This document shows, piece after piece, positions 18,553-26,014 of a stretch of DNA of 64,000 nucleotides (position 1 is its first letter; every line of letters starts with the position of its first letter). Under the pieces are notes generated by a model that did no database searches, had not been told where the DNA came from, and saw only the letters and a list, made by a program, of their open reading frames with translations. A program made the translations under genes and the position numbers. Where the stretch lies: the NCBI GenBank assembly GCA_965263335.1, contig CBDHHE010000003.1, positions 200,921 to 264,920 on the forward strand, written 5' to 3'. This DNA comes from Thermohalobaculum sp965263335 (GTDB taxonomy: Bacteria > Pseudomonadota > Alphaproteobacteria > Rhodobacterales > Rhodobacteraceae).

Positions 18553-20018
18553 CTTTCGCTCGGGCCCGACGGAAGTACCTTACCGGGGTTGAGGATGCCG
18601 TGCGGGTCCAGCGTCGCTTTGAGCGCGCGCTGCACCGACAACACATCCTCCGACTGCTCTAGAGGCAAGAAATCTCGTTTCAACAGACCAATGCCGTGTT
18701 CACCAGAAATCGTGCCCCCGAGCCGGATGGTTTCACTTATCACGTCTCGAACCGCGGCGTGCGCTCGCTCGATGCTGGAATCGTCAAACAAGACATTGAC
18801 GTGGAGGTTTCCATCTCCGGCGTGGCCGTACGCAGCGACGCGAAGTCGCCTGCGGTCACCGATTCGGCTCACAGCCGCCAACATCGCGGGAATTTGGCTT
18901 CGAGGTACGACGATGTCTTCCGAGATCTTATGGGGCGCGGTTTCCTTGAGGGTGACCGAAAGTATGCGGCGGGGCGCCCAAATCTTTTCGCGCTGCGCTT
19001 CGTCCTGGGCCAGCTGGACGTCGAGTGCGCCTTCTCGAAGACAGATGTCGGCGGCGCGCTCGAGGTCCTCGAACGCGCGCGCCTCGCTCGCACCGTCGGT
19101 CTCCAAGATGACGATCGCGCCCGCGTCGGGCGGAAAGCGGCCCGGCGTCTTGGCCCGCACTGCGTCCAGCGCGTGGTGATCGAGGAGTTCAAGCGTTCTC
19201 GGCACGATCCCGGCCCCGATCACGGCCGTCAGCGCTCGTGAGGCGCCCACGGCGTCCGCGAAGGCCACGAGTGCCGTATGCACGGCCACCGGCTTCGGGA
19301 TCAGGCGCAAGGTGACGTTCGTAATGATGCCCAGGGTTCCTTCGGACCCCACCATCAGATCACTCATCGCGTAGCCGGTCGACGATTTGGCCGTCTGCTG
19401 GCCGAGGTTCACGATCTTCCCCGTCGGCAGGACAACCTGCATCGACCGTACGTAGTGCTTCGTCGTCCCGTACTTGAGCGCGCGCGGCCCCCCGGCGTTG
19501 CAGGCTACGTTGCCCCCGATGGAGCAGATGTCGTAACTGTTCGGATCGGGCGGATAGAAAAGGCCTCGGGCCTCGACGGCCTTCATGATGGTCCCGGTAA
19601 TTGCGCCGGCGCCGACCGTCACTTGAAGGTCGGTGGGGCTGATTTCCCCAACCTTGTCCATCTGCTCGGTCGACAGAACGATGCCGCCAAAAATGGGCAA
19701 TGCGCCGCCCGATTTGCCCGTACCCAAGCCCCGGGGCGTGACCGGAACCCGGTGCTCAGTCGCGGCGCCGAGCACCGCCTGCACGTCTTCGGCGCTGCGG
19801 GCGCGCACGACGAGATCGGGCCGGTAGGCGCCGGCGCTCGACCAGTCCTCGGCGTAGCGGTCGAGGGCGTCGGGTTCAACGAGGAGCTGAGTTTCGTCGA
19901 ACCGCTGGGCGAGGGCATGGCGCACCCGAGCGATCTGGTCGGCCGAGGGTCGGTCGTCGTCGGTTCGTGGGCCGCTCACCGGACGAGCGCGTTCGGTGGT
20001 GAGGGGGGACGCAGTCAT
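18549..20018 (-). CDS. FAD-binding 2-hydroxyacid dehydrogenase (GlcD/D-lactate type)
   Basis: I start at the ATG at 20018 (MTASPLTTERARP), which overlaps the stop of the previous gene; 489 residues. FAD_binding_4 motifs are clear: RGLGTGKSGGALPIFGGIVL, SIGGNVACNAGGPRALKYG and SEGTLGIIT. The FAD-oxidase C domain has YGHAGDGNLHVNV and ISGEHGIGLLKRDFL. The family oxidises glycolate, D-lactate or other D-2-hydroxyacids at the membrane and passes electrons to a carrier. Upstream genes encode a 2Fe-2S-like protein and a cytochrome c, plausible acceptors. The exact substrate is not decidable from sequence. Confidence 0.9.
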   Translation of the reverse strand: MTASPLTTERARPVSGPRTDDDRPSADQIARVRHALAQRFDETQLLVEPDALDRYAEDWSSAGAYRPDLVVRARSAEDVQAVLGAATEHRVPVTPRGLGTGKSGGALPIFGGIVLSTEQMDKVGEISPTDLQVTVGAGAITGTIMKAVEARGLFYPPDPNSYDICSIGGNVACNAGGPRALKYGTTKHYVRSMQVVLPTGKIVNLGQQTAKSSTGYAMSDLMVGSEGTLGIITNVTLRLIPKPVAVHTALVAFADAVGASRALTAVIGAGIVPRTLELLDHHALDAVRAKTPGRFPPDAGAIVILETDGASEARAFEDLERAADICLREGALDVQLAQDEAQREKIWAPRRILSVTLKETAPHKISEDIVVPRSQIPAMLAAVSRIGDRRRLRVAAYGHAGDGNLHVNVLFDDSSIERAHAAVRDVISETIRLGGTISGEHGIGLLKRDFLPLEQSEDVLSVQRALKATLDPHGILNPGKVLPSGPSER

Positions 20019-20377
20019 CTCACTTCTTTCGTCGGCGGGCAGAGTGCGCCGCCCTCCGGCAGCTGGACGATCACCATGCCCGGCCGTAACGCGGTGGCAC
20101 ACGCGCGACCCTCGCGGACCGCAGCGTCCGGCGATGAGCGAAATTGAAACGTGCAGCAGCCGTCGCGATTGTTCCAGCAGTAGGCATGCCAGGGCAGGCG
20201 AACTTCACCGGATTTGACCGCGAGATACTGAAGGCCTCGCAGGACAGTGTTGTCCTCGGGCATCCATACGGTCCGGTCTTCGATGGCGACCGGGTACAGC
20301 CAGGCGTAGGGCCCGAAGAGGTTGAGGTCATCTTCGGAGTGTGGTCCCGAATACGGGATGGGTTCGGCGGTCCCCAC
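20015..20377 (-). CDS. Small 2Fe-2S ferredoxin-like protein
   Basis: The 120-residue product starts at a GTG at 20377. It has four closely set cysteines (Cys67, Cys74, Cys75, Cys93) in a context, LPWHAYCWNNRDGCC then REGRACATALRPGMVIVQLP, that resembles plant-type or SdhB-type 2Fe-2S domains (C..N..C..C then AC....PGM.V). The spacing is not canonical, so cluster binding is an inference. The stop overlaps the start of the FAD oxidase gene by 4 bp, which fits an electron-transfer partner. The start codon sits in a hairpin stem (see 20372-20392). Confidence 0.6.
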   Translation of the reverse strand: MGTAEPIPYSGPHSEDDLNLFGPYAWLYPVAIEDRTVWMPEDNTVLRGLQYLAVKSGEVRLPWHAYCWNNRDGCCTFQFRSSPDAAVREGRACATALRPGMVIVQLPEGGALCPPTKEVR

Positions 20378-20392
20378 GTTCCCACAGTGGGG
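20372..20392 (-). promoter_or_regulatory. Hairpin covering the GTG start of the ferredoxin-like gene
   Basis: A perfect 6-bp stem CCCCAC/GTGGGG with a 9-base loop lies between the cytochrome c stop (20419) and the next gene. The 3' arm includes the presumed GTG start codon. It could lower translation of the downstream genes relative to cytochrome c, or mean that the start is misassigned. No T-tract follows, so it is not a terminator. Confidence 0.35.
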
Positions 20393-20418
20393 ATCCGTTC
20401 CCGTCTCGGCAAGTCGGG

Positions 20419-21303
20419 TTATTCGACAGCGTCGTCGGCCCAGGTCCGTTCGCGCTCTTCGACCACGTATTGAGTCACCGTCTCCATGGCGCGCTGGTAG
20501 AGCGGGAAAATCGCATTGGCCATCGCCCGACTCTTGCGCTTCACCTTGAACTTCGCCTTCTGACCAAGCCGGCCCTGTCCGACGAGCGATTTCAGTTGGG
20601 CGTTGACCGCTTTTGCGCCGGCCTGGCCCTCGTGGACCGCGACCTTGGTAATCACGCCGGTCTTGTCCATGGCGATGCCCACTTCGTTACCCGCAAAGCC
20701 TTTCGCCTCGAACGGCAAGAAGACCAGATAGCCGGCTTTCTTATCTTTTTTCAGTTTGTCGAGCAGGATGGGATCCTGCGGTACGTACCTCAGGGCGCCC
20801 TCTTCGTTATCGAAGTTGAAGAACGTGAACACCGCGGCCTCGATGTCCTTCGGGGCTTGGCCGGTCGTCGCCTTGATGCGTTTCAGACCGTTGGCGTCGA
20901 TAGAATACACCTTGCTGATGTACCGACTGCTGTCCGGGAAGAACGCGTCGAGCGTCATATGCAGCGAGCGGATGTGGGCGATCGTGTCCCAAATATCGAG
21001 AAACGCGATCTTGCCTTTGAACGCATGCTTTTCGGGCTTCTTGAGCCCACGGCCGTGCTGGATCATCGCGAAGAGCTGGTCGTCGCGCACCAGATTCAGC
21101 CGGTCCGCTGCGGTCAGCGGTACGGCCGACCGTCCGCCGGCGCCGTCGTCTCCGTGGCAGACCGCGCATTGGGCTGCATAGAGCTTCTTGCCGTTGACCG
21201 GGTCGCCGACGAGGACGTTCGCCTCTTCCGCGGCCGCCAGGCCCGGCATGACGCCGATTGCGACCAGCATCGCGCTGGCGATTCGAAACCTACGTGCTTT
21301 CAT
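20419..21303 (-). CDS. Periplasmic cytochrome c with extra C-terminal domain
   Basis: The ATG at 21303 has a GGAGAG ribosome binding site and starts a signal peptide (MKARRFRIASAMLVAIGV...AAA); 294 residues. The heme site is AAQCAVCHGDDGAGG (CxxCH) at about residue 45-50 in a short class I cytochrome domain ending near 110. The remaining about 180 residues contain GYLVFLPFEAKGFAGNEVGIAMDKTGVITKV, which recalls periplasmic FMN-binding/flavoprotein-like domains but is not a secure match. It probably carries electrons from the dehydrogenase encoded downstream. Confidence 0.8.
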   Translation of the reverse strand: MKARRFRIASAMLVAIGVMPGLAAAEEANVLVGDPVNGKKLYAAQCAVCHGDDGAGGRSAVPLTAADRLNLVRDDQLFAMIQHGRGLKKPEKHAFKGKIAFLDIWDTIAHIRSLHMTLDAFFPDSSRYISKVYSIDANGLKRIKATTGQAPKDIEAAVFTFFNFDNEEGALRYVPQDPILLDKLKKDKKAGYLVFLPFEAKGFAGNEVGIAMDKTGVITKVAVHEGQAGAKAVNAQLKSLVGQGRLGQKAKFKVKRKSRAMANAIFPLYQRAMETVTQYVVEERERTWADDAVE

Positions 21304-21320
21304 GGGTCTCTCCTTCGCCC

Positions 21321-21899
21321 TCATCGCGGCAGAATGATCGGGCGCTTGCGGCGAATGGCGCCCGCATCGTCGCCCGAACCCTGCAAGTCGGCCGGCAGAG
21401 GCCAGACGTTCACGGGAAGCTTGGTCGTGGCGCGCATATCGACGCCCTTCGCCGTTTTGCCCGTGATGAGAATTTCGTAGAGGCCGTCTTTAGCCGGCGT
21501 AAAATGCAGGCCGTAGCGACCGTTGCTCAGCGGCAGCGGATGTGCGCGATAGCGACCGACCAATTCGCCCTGGGGGTCCCGCATTTCGAGCACAAACCGC
21601 GCTTCAGCCTCGGGAATGCGGTTGCCGAAGCGTGGGTGGGGGGTCTTCGGAATGGTGGCGACCGCCACGGTCATTTCGACCAGCTGACCCGCGGTCGCAA
21701 TGCCCGGGTTGAATTCGAGGCTGAACGACAGCCCCCCGGCGTTGATGGTCCAGTTGCGGATCGCCGGGCGGGGCGCCTCCGTCTTCGCGTCCGGATCGCC
21801 GGCAAATGGGGGCTGGGCCCCCTGTGCGCGGGCTGCTGTGCCCGCGGCCGTTAGCCCTAGCGCAAGCGCCAAAGCGGTCGGCCATCGCCACCACGTCAT
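21321..21899 (-). CDS. Secreted YtkA/FixH-like beta-sandwich protein
   Basis: The 192-residue product has a signal peptide (WWRWPTALALALGLTAAGTAARA) and a single Ig-like domain, residues about 60-170, with the pattern of YtkA/FixH domains: LEFNPGIATAGQLVEMTVAVA near the start, LVGRYRAHPLPLSNGRYGLHFTPAKDGLYEILI near the end. FixH/YtkA proteins serve in copper or cytochrome-oxidase assembly, so a role in metallo-redox assembly is reasonable but inferred. It lies between the DsbA-like lipoprotein and cytochrome c genes with gaps of 13 and 17 bp. Confidence 0.7.
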   Translation of the reverse strand: MTWWRWPTALALALGLTAAGTAARAQGAQPPFAGDPDAKTEAPRPAIRNWTINAGGLSFSLEFNPGIATAGQLVEMTVAVATIPKTPHPRFGNRIPEAEARFVLEMRDPQGELVGRYRAHPLPLSNGRYGLHFTPAKDGLYEILITGKTAKGVDMRATTKLPVNVWPLPADLQGSGDDAGAIRRKRPIILPR

Positions 21900-21912
21900 T
21901 CTGACTCCTCCG

Positions 21913-22842
21913 TCAATCGCACTGTCCGCGCTCGAGCTCCATGTCGATGCGGGTGTTGAAGACCTCTTCGGTACGGTTGAGGCCGTACGGCCGGCCGTTG
22001 ATGTACACGCTGGGCGTCGACATCACGCCCAACGTTTGGCCGATGCGGCGGTCCGCGAGGACGGCCTTTCGATGAACATGGGTTTCGAGCGCCTTGGCCA
22101 GTTTGTCGGTGTCGAGCCCGACCTCGCCGGCGAACCGCATGATCGACTCGTAGCTAAGCGACATTTGGTTCTGGTACATCAGGCTGGCCAGGGGCCAGAA
22201 TTTGCCTTGCTGACGGGCTTCCTCGGCGGCTTCCGCCGCGATCAGCGAGACTTCGCCCCCGCTGGTGAGCGGGAAGTAGTAGTACACCAACCGCACGTCG
22301 TCGCGCTTGTCGAACACCCGCTCGAGGACCGCGAAGGTCGAGGCGCAGTGGGGGCACCGAAAGTCCGCGAACTCGGCGATGGTCACTGGCCCGGTGCCGC
22401 GGACCGGCTGCCCCGTTGCGTTCAGCTCGAAGGGCTTTTTGTTGTAGCCCTCTGAAAATCCTTCGAGGAGTTGGCTCTCCACGTCTTCGGTAGACGCGCC
22501 GTTTTGGAATTGATTCACCACGAAATCAGCGACCCGCTGGGAGGCCTTCGGGCACGTGCACTGGTCGAGGTCGGACAGGCACGACGCGACCGACCGCGCG
22601 CAGCCGCAATAGGCGAATGTCTCGTTGAGGATACGCACCACGTCGGCGCGGGCCGCGGGGGGCACCAAAGCCATATCGAGGCTCTCGATCTCGGTCACGG
22701 GGGGCGCCTGGACCATCGGCTCGGGATCCGGCGTCGCCGACGGGACCGTTTCGCGGGGTGGGGGACCATCCCCGCCTTTGCAGGTGGCGCCAGAGGCGGC
22801 CACACCCAGCAAGGCAGCGAGTAAAGCAGCTCGGTGGGACAT
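21913..22842 (-). CDS. Lipoprotein with CcmH-like Cys motif and DsbA-type thioredoxin domain
   Basis: Starting at the ATG at 22842 gives MSHRAALLAALLGVAASGATC, a lipoprotein signal with Cys21; 309 residues. Residues about 60-120 contain several cysteines (YCGCARSVASCLSDLDQCTC) followed by a helix resembling CcmH (VADFVVNQFQNGASTEDVESQLLEGF). Residues about 145-305 form a DsbA/BdbD thioredoxin domain with active site CPHC (FADFRCPHCASTFAV) and the cis-Pro loop MSTPSVYINGRPYG. It probably acts as a periplasmic thiol:disulfide enzyme serving the cytochrome c and other Cys proteins of this operon. It is the first gene of the leftward run. Confidence 0.85.
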   Translation of the reverse strand: MSHRAALLAALLGVAASGATCKGGDGPPPRETVPSATPDPEPMVQAPPVTEIESLDMALVPPAARADVVRILNETFAYCGCARSVASCLSDLDQCTCPKASQRVADFVVNQFQNGASTEDVESQLLEGFSEGYNKKPFELNATGQPVRGTGPVTIAEFADFRCPHCASTFAVLERVFDKRDDVRLVYYYFPLTSGGEVSLIAAEAAEEARQQGKFWPLASLMYQNQMSLSYESIMRFAGEVGLDTDKLAKALETHVHRKAVLADRRIGQTLGVMSTPSVYINGRPYGLNRTEEVFNTRIDMELERGQCD

Positions 22843-22960
22843 GAGTACGCCCTGCCTAGCCATGCCACGTGTCCGCGGTCAACGTCCGCGCGAGGACGCC
22901 CAACGACCTGACATGAACCGTCGAGCGGGCCGCGGGTCGCATTTGCGGTCCGCCGCACTC

Positions 22961-22966
22961 TAATAT
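22961..22966 (+). promoter_or_regulatory. Possible -10 element of a leaderless FHA gene
   Basis: TAATAT stands out in very GC-rich DNA 7 bp before the GTG start at 22973. A start of transcription at or next to the GTG would make the mRNA leaderless. No ribosome binding site and no good -35 are visible. Confidence 0.35.
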
Positions 22967-22972
22967 CGTTGG

Positions 22973-23893
22973 GTGGCGAAGGACGAGCAACCGGACGTGC
23001 TCCCGATAGAGCGGGATACGACCGCTGTACACGTGTTTTCGGCCCTGCCGGAAGCCAGCGACCCCCACGCCGCAGCGATGATCTGCATCAGCGGCCGGTC
23101 CATCGGTCAGATTTTTGTGTTGACGAAAGAGGAAACCACCCTCGGGCGAGCCCCCGAGTGCGACATCTTTTTAGACGATGAGGGCGTATCGCGTCATCAC
23201 GCCAAGATCGTCGCCCAAGACAACGCGCGCGTGTTGATGGATCTCGGCTCGACCAACGGGACGTTCATCGACAACGAACGGATAGAAGTCGCGACCCTGC
23301 GCGACGGGCTTTTAGTCCAGCTCGGCACGGCCACCATTTTACAGTTTCGCTATCAGGACCAAAAGGAAGTCGAGTTCGACGCGCTCGTACAGAGCTTTCG
23401 AAGTCACGATCCGCTCACCGAGGCCCTCGATCATCAAAGTTTCGGGGCGGAGCTCGACAAGGAGGTCGGCTTTGCCGTCCGCCACAAGCAGCCCCTGGCC
23501 CTGGTGATTTTCGACCTCGATCACTTCACCCGGCTCAATGAGACGTACGGCCAGCAGGCCGGCGACGTGGTGTTGCAGGCCGTCGCCCGCCGGATCGGCG
23601 AGATTCTCCGCAAAGAGGATGTCTTCGGCCGCTTCAACAATGGCTTCGCGATTTTGCTGCGCGGGACTCGACTGGAGCACGCGTTCGTCGTGGCCGAACG
23701 CATTCGGCGGGTTGTTGAGGCCCTCGAAGTCAATCATGTCGGCCGTCCGATTCCGTGCACGGCCTCGGTCGGCGTCGCGAGCCTCGGCGGCCGCATTCTG
23801 CGGGCGCCCGACCTGCTCGAGGCCGCGACCGAACGCCTGCACCAGGCCAAGCGCAACGGCCGCAACCGCACCGAAGCGCCGCTGTTTGACTGA
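22973..23893 (+). CDS. FHA domain protein with degenerate GGDEF domain
   Basis: A 306-residue protein. Residues about 40-125 form an FHA phosphothreonine-binding domain with all hallmarks (TLGRAPECDIFLDDEGVSRHHAKI, LGSTNGTFID). Residues about 145-300 are a GGDEF fold: IFDLDHFTRLNETYGQQAGDVVLQ and the final LHQAKRNGRNR. The catalytic loop, normally RYGGDEF, reads RFNNGF here (residues 220-225), one residue short and lacking the G-G-D/E core, so diguanylate cyclase activity is not expected. It may be a GTP- or c-di-GMP-related receptor or a scaffold under Ser/Thr kinase control. GTG start; divergent from the redox operon. Confidence 0.85.
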   Translation: MAKDEQPDVLPIERDTTAVHVFSALPEASDPHAAAMICISGRSIGQIFVLTKEETTLGRAPECDIFLDDEGVSRHHAKIVAQDNARVLMDLGSTNGTFIDNERIEVATLRDGLLVQLGTATILQFRYQDQKEVEFDALVQSFRSHDPLTEALDHQSFGAELDKEVGFAVRHKQPLALVIFDLDHFTRLNETYGQQAGDVVLQAVARRIGEILRKEDVFGRFNNGFAILLRGTRLEHAFVVAERIRRVVEALEVNHVGRPIPCTASVGVASLGGRILRAPDLLEAATERLHQAKRNGRNRTEAPLFD

Positions 23894-23904
23894 CGCAACC
23901 CGGT

Positions 23905-24786
23905 TTGCCTGAATCGGCCGCAGCCGTGGATAAAGCGATCCTTACTTGCGCCGTGAACGGCGTTCTGACCGACCCTCGCCGCCATCCGGTGCCCGTCTCG
24001 GTGGCCGAAATGGCTGCCTCGGCCAAAGAGGCGTTCGACGCCGGGGCGTCGGTGATGCACGTGCATTTTCGGCAGCAGGACGAGGGGCTGGGCCATCTGC
24101 CGTCCTGGGCGCCGGACGTCGCCGTGGCCGTCTGCGAGGCCATCCGCGAGGCCTGCCCCGGGGTGATCATCAATCAGACGACGGGGGTCGTCGGGCCCGA
24201 CGTGTCGGGCCCGGTCGCGTGCATGCGGGCACTGAAGCCCGAGATCGCGGCGTGCAATGCCGGCAGCCTGAACTACCTCAAGCTGAAGCGCGACGGCTCG
24301 TGGGCGTGGCCACCGATGCTGTTCGACAACCCGGTCGAGAAGGTGAAGCAGATGCTCGATGCGATGAACGAGGTGGGCGCGGTCCCCGAATTCGAGTGCT
24401 TCGACGTCGGCATCGTTCGGTCGGTGGGTCTCTATCTGAAGAACGGGATGGCCCCGCAGGCGCAGTACAACTTCGTCATGGGCGTCGCGTCGGGGATGCC
24501 CGTGGACGCAGACCTGCTCGCGTGGCTGCTGCCCCACCGCGCCGAAGGTGCGCTCTGGCAAGCGACGCTGATCGGCCGCGGCGAAATTTGGGATGTGCAC
24601 CAAAAGGCCGCCGAGCTCGGCGGGATGCTGCGAACGGGGGTCGAGGACACGTTCTATTTGCCGAACGGCGACAAGACGACCGGCAATGGCCAGCTCATTG
24701 AGGCGCTCGCCGCGTGCGCGACTCGCGCGGGTCGGTCGGTGGCGTCGCCGGCTGAGGCGCGGGCCATGATGGGCATGGCCAACTAG
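23905..24786 (+). CDS. BKACE family beta-keto acid cleavage enzyme (DUF849)
   Basis: The 293-residue product belongs to the Kce/BKACE family, which cleaves a beta-keto acid with acetyl-CoA to acetoacetate and an acyl-CoA. Typical features are the N-terminal AILTCAVNG, the zinc-binding HVHFR after AGASVMHV, the GVVGP loop, EFECFDVG, and GLYLKNGMAPQAQYNFVMGV; the C-terminus has TGVEDTFYLPNGDKTTGN. Start is either TTG at 23905 or GTG at 23926. The true substrate depends on pocket residues I cannot assign. It follows the FHA gene by 11 bp and may be co-transcribed. Confidence 0.88.
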   Translation: MPESAAAVDKAILTCAVNGVLTDPRRHPVPVSVAEMAASAKEAFDAGASVMHVHFRQQDEGLGHLPSWAPDVAVAVCEAIREACPGVIINQTTGVVGPDVSGPVACMRALKPEIAACNAGSLNYLKLKRDGSWAWPPMLFDNPVEKVKQMLDAMNEVGAVPEFECFDVGIVRSVGLYLKNGMAPQAQYNFVMGVASGMPVDADLLAWLLPHRAEGALWQATLIGRGEIWDVHQKAAELGGMLRTGVEDTFYLPNGDKTTGNGQLIEALAACATRAGRSVASPAEARAMMGMAN

Positions 24787-24794
24787 TCGCCGGA

Positions 24795-24995
24795 CTAACG
24801 TGCGTACCGGTGGTGCAGACTCACTGGCTTTCGTGACCACACCCAGTCGCCGGTGCCGTCGATCGGCCGCACGGTGGCGCTGGGGATCGGGTGCATCCGG
24901 CGCACGTGCTCGAGAGTCACCAGGACGGCGAGGATAAGGGCCACCGCGGAAAACCACACAAGTAAGCGGGGCGTGCTGGTCGACATGTCGTCCAC
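24795..24995 (-). CDS. Small single-pass membrane protein
   Basis: A 66-residue frame from a GTG at 24995, which has AGGAG 7 bp upstream (an ATG at 24986 is less well spaced). It contains one hydrophobic helix (LLVWFSAVALILAVLVTL) followed by a basic, soluble tail with TGDWVWSRKPVSLHH. No family recognised. Convergent with the BKACE gene, 8 bp apart. Confidence 0.45.
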   Translation of the reverse strand: MDDMSTSTPRLLVWFSAVALILAVLVTLEHVRRMHPIPSATVRPIDGTGDWVWSRKPVSLHHRYAR

Positions 24996-25157
24996 GGGAA
25001 GTCTCCTGCCTCGTATGTTCCAAGCGACGTGCCAAACCTGTAGCGAACGTTTTGCCCCGAAATAAGTGCGGTGAAGGCCTTCGCTTGCAGGTCTACCCCT
25101 GCGCCGTTTGCAGTCTGTACGCTGCAGGGGGCCGCAACCCTGGTACCGTCCATCGCG

Positions 25158-25949
25158 ATGGACCGTTCGTGGCTCAAGGCCGCCCACGACCGCGTTTTTG
25201 CCCAGTGGATCTATCGCGTGCAGCGCGGGCCGATGGCGGGCTACCTGCGGCGAGGACGGATGCCGTGGTTTCAGCCGACCCCGAGCGCTCAGCTGGAGGC
25301 CGAAACGCAGTTTTTGGCTGGTCTCGGTCTAAACGGGGCCACGGTTTACGACGTCGGCAGCAACATCGGTTCTCACGCGCTGCTGTTTCGTCGGCTGGTG
25401 GGTCCGGCGGGGGCCGTGCATGCCTTCGAGCCCGACCCGATCTACCGACGCGCGCTGCTCGATCTGGTGGTGCTCAATCGGCTCGGCAACGTCGAGGTGC
25501 ACGGCTGGGCGCTCGGGGCCGGACCGGGCACTGCCGAGCTCGTGATTCCAGACCCGCGTCGCGTCCGGGCGTCCGCGACGCTTCAGCCGGAGTTGATAGA
25601 AATCTTCGGTGACGCGGAAGTGCGGCGGGCGACCGTTCGTGTCGGACGGCTCGATGATGTCATCGACGCGTTCGGCCTGCCGAAGCCCGACTTGATCAAA
25701 GTCGACGTCGAAGGCTTTGAGTGCGAGGTCGTCGAGGGCGCGGCGAATACGCTGAAGAGCGCGCGGCCACAGCTGTTCATCGAGGTCCACGGGGCCACGC
25801 CCGATGCCCAGCGCGAGCGGGGCCGCCGGCTGCTGCAACAGCTCGAGGCGCTCGGCTATCGGCGATTTCGCCATGTTGAGCGTGAGGTGGATCTCACTGT
25901 GGACACGCCGCCCGCCGGCGGTCATGTGTGGGCTCGGGCTGGGGCGTAG
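25158..25949 (+). CDS. FkbM family methyltransferase
   Basis: SAM-dependent O-methyltransferase of the FkbM type, 263 residues from the ATG at 25158 (a GTG at 25071 would add 29 residues that are not family-like). Motifs: VYDVGSNIGSHALLFRRLVG (SAM-binding motif I), VHAFEPDPIYRRALL, LIKVDVEGFECEVVEGA and the end LFIEVHG. FkbM enzymes methylate sugars in polysaccharides, lipids or natural products; the acceptor is unknown here and no glycan cluster is adjacent. Confidence 0.88.
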   Translation: MDRSWLKAAHDRVFAQWIYRVQRGPMAGYLRRGRMPWFQPTPSAQLEAETQFLAGLGLNGATVYDVGSNIGSHALLFRRLVGPAGAVHAFEPDPIYRRALLDLVVLNRLGNVEVHGWALGAGPGTAELVIPDPRRVRASATLQPELIEIFGDAEVRRATVRVGRLDDVIDAFGLPKPDLIKVDVEGFECEVVEGAANTLKSARPQLFIEVHGATPDAQRERGRRLLQQLEALGYRRFRHVEREVDLTVDTPPAGGHVWARAGA

Positions 25950-26014
25950 CTAAGCTCGAGCCGGCGTAGGCTCGGTCGTAGCGGTTACGCGGGCGTTGCG
26001 CCTATTCTGCCTGG

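Noticed and set aside
23734..25035. A 433-codon minus-strand frame under the BKACE gene
   Set aside because: Low-complexity Arg/His/Pro-rich product typical of antisense GC-rich frames, opposite a well-supported enzyme.
25944..25985. Further stop-codon repeat after the FkbM gene
   Set aside because: GTAG and CTCG words recur three times past the stop, but spacing is irregular and similarity is too short to separate from chance.
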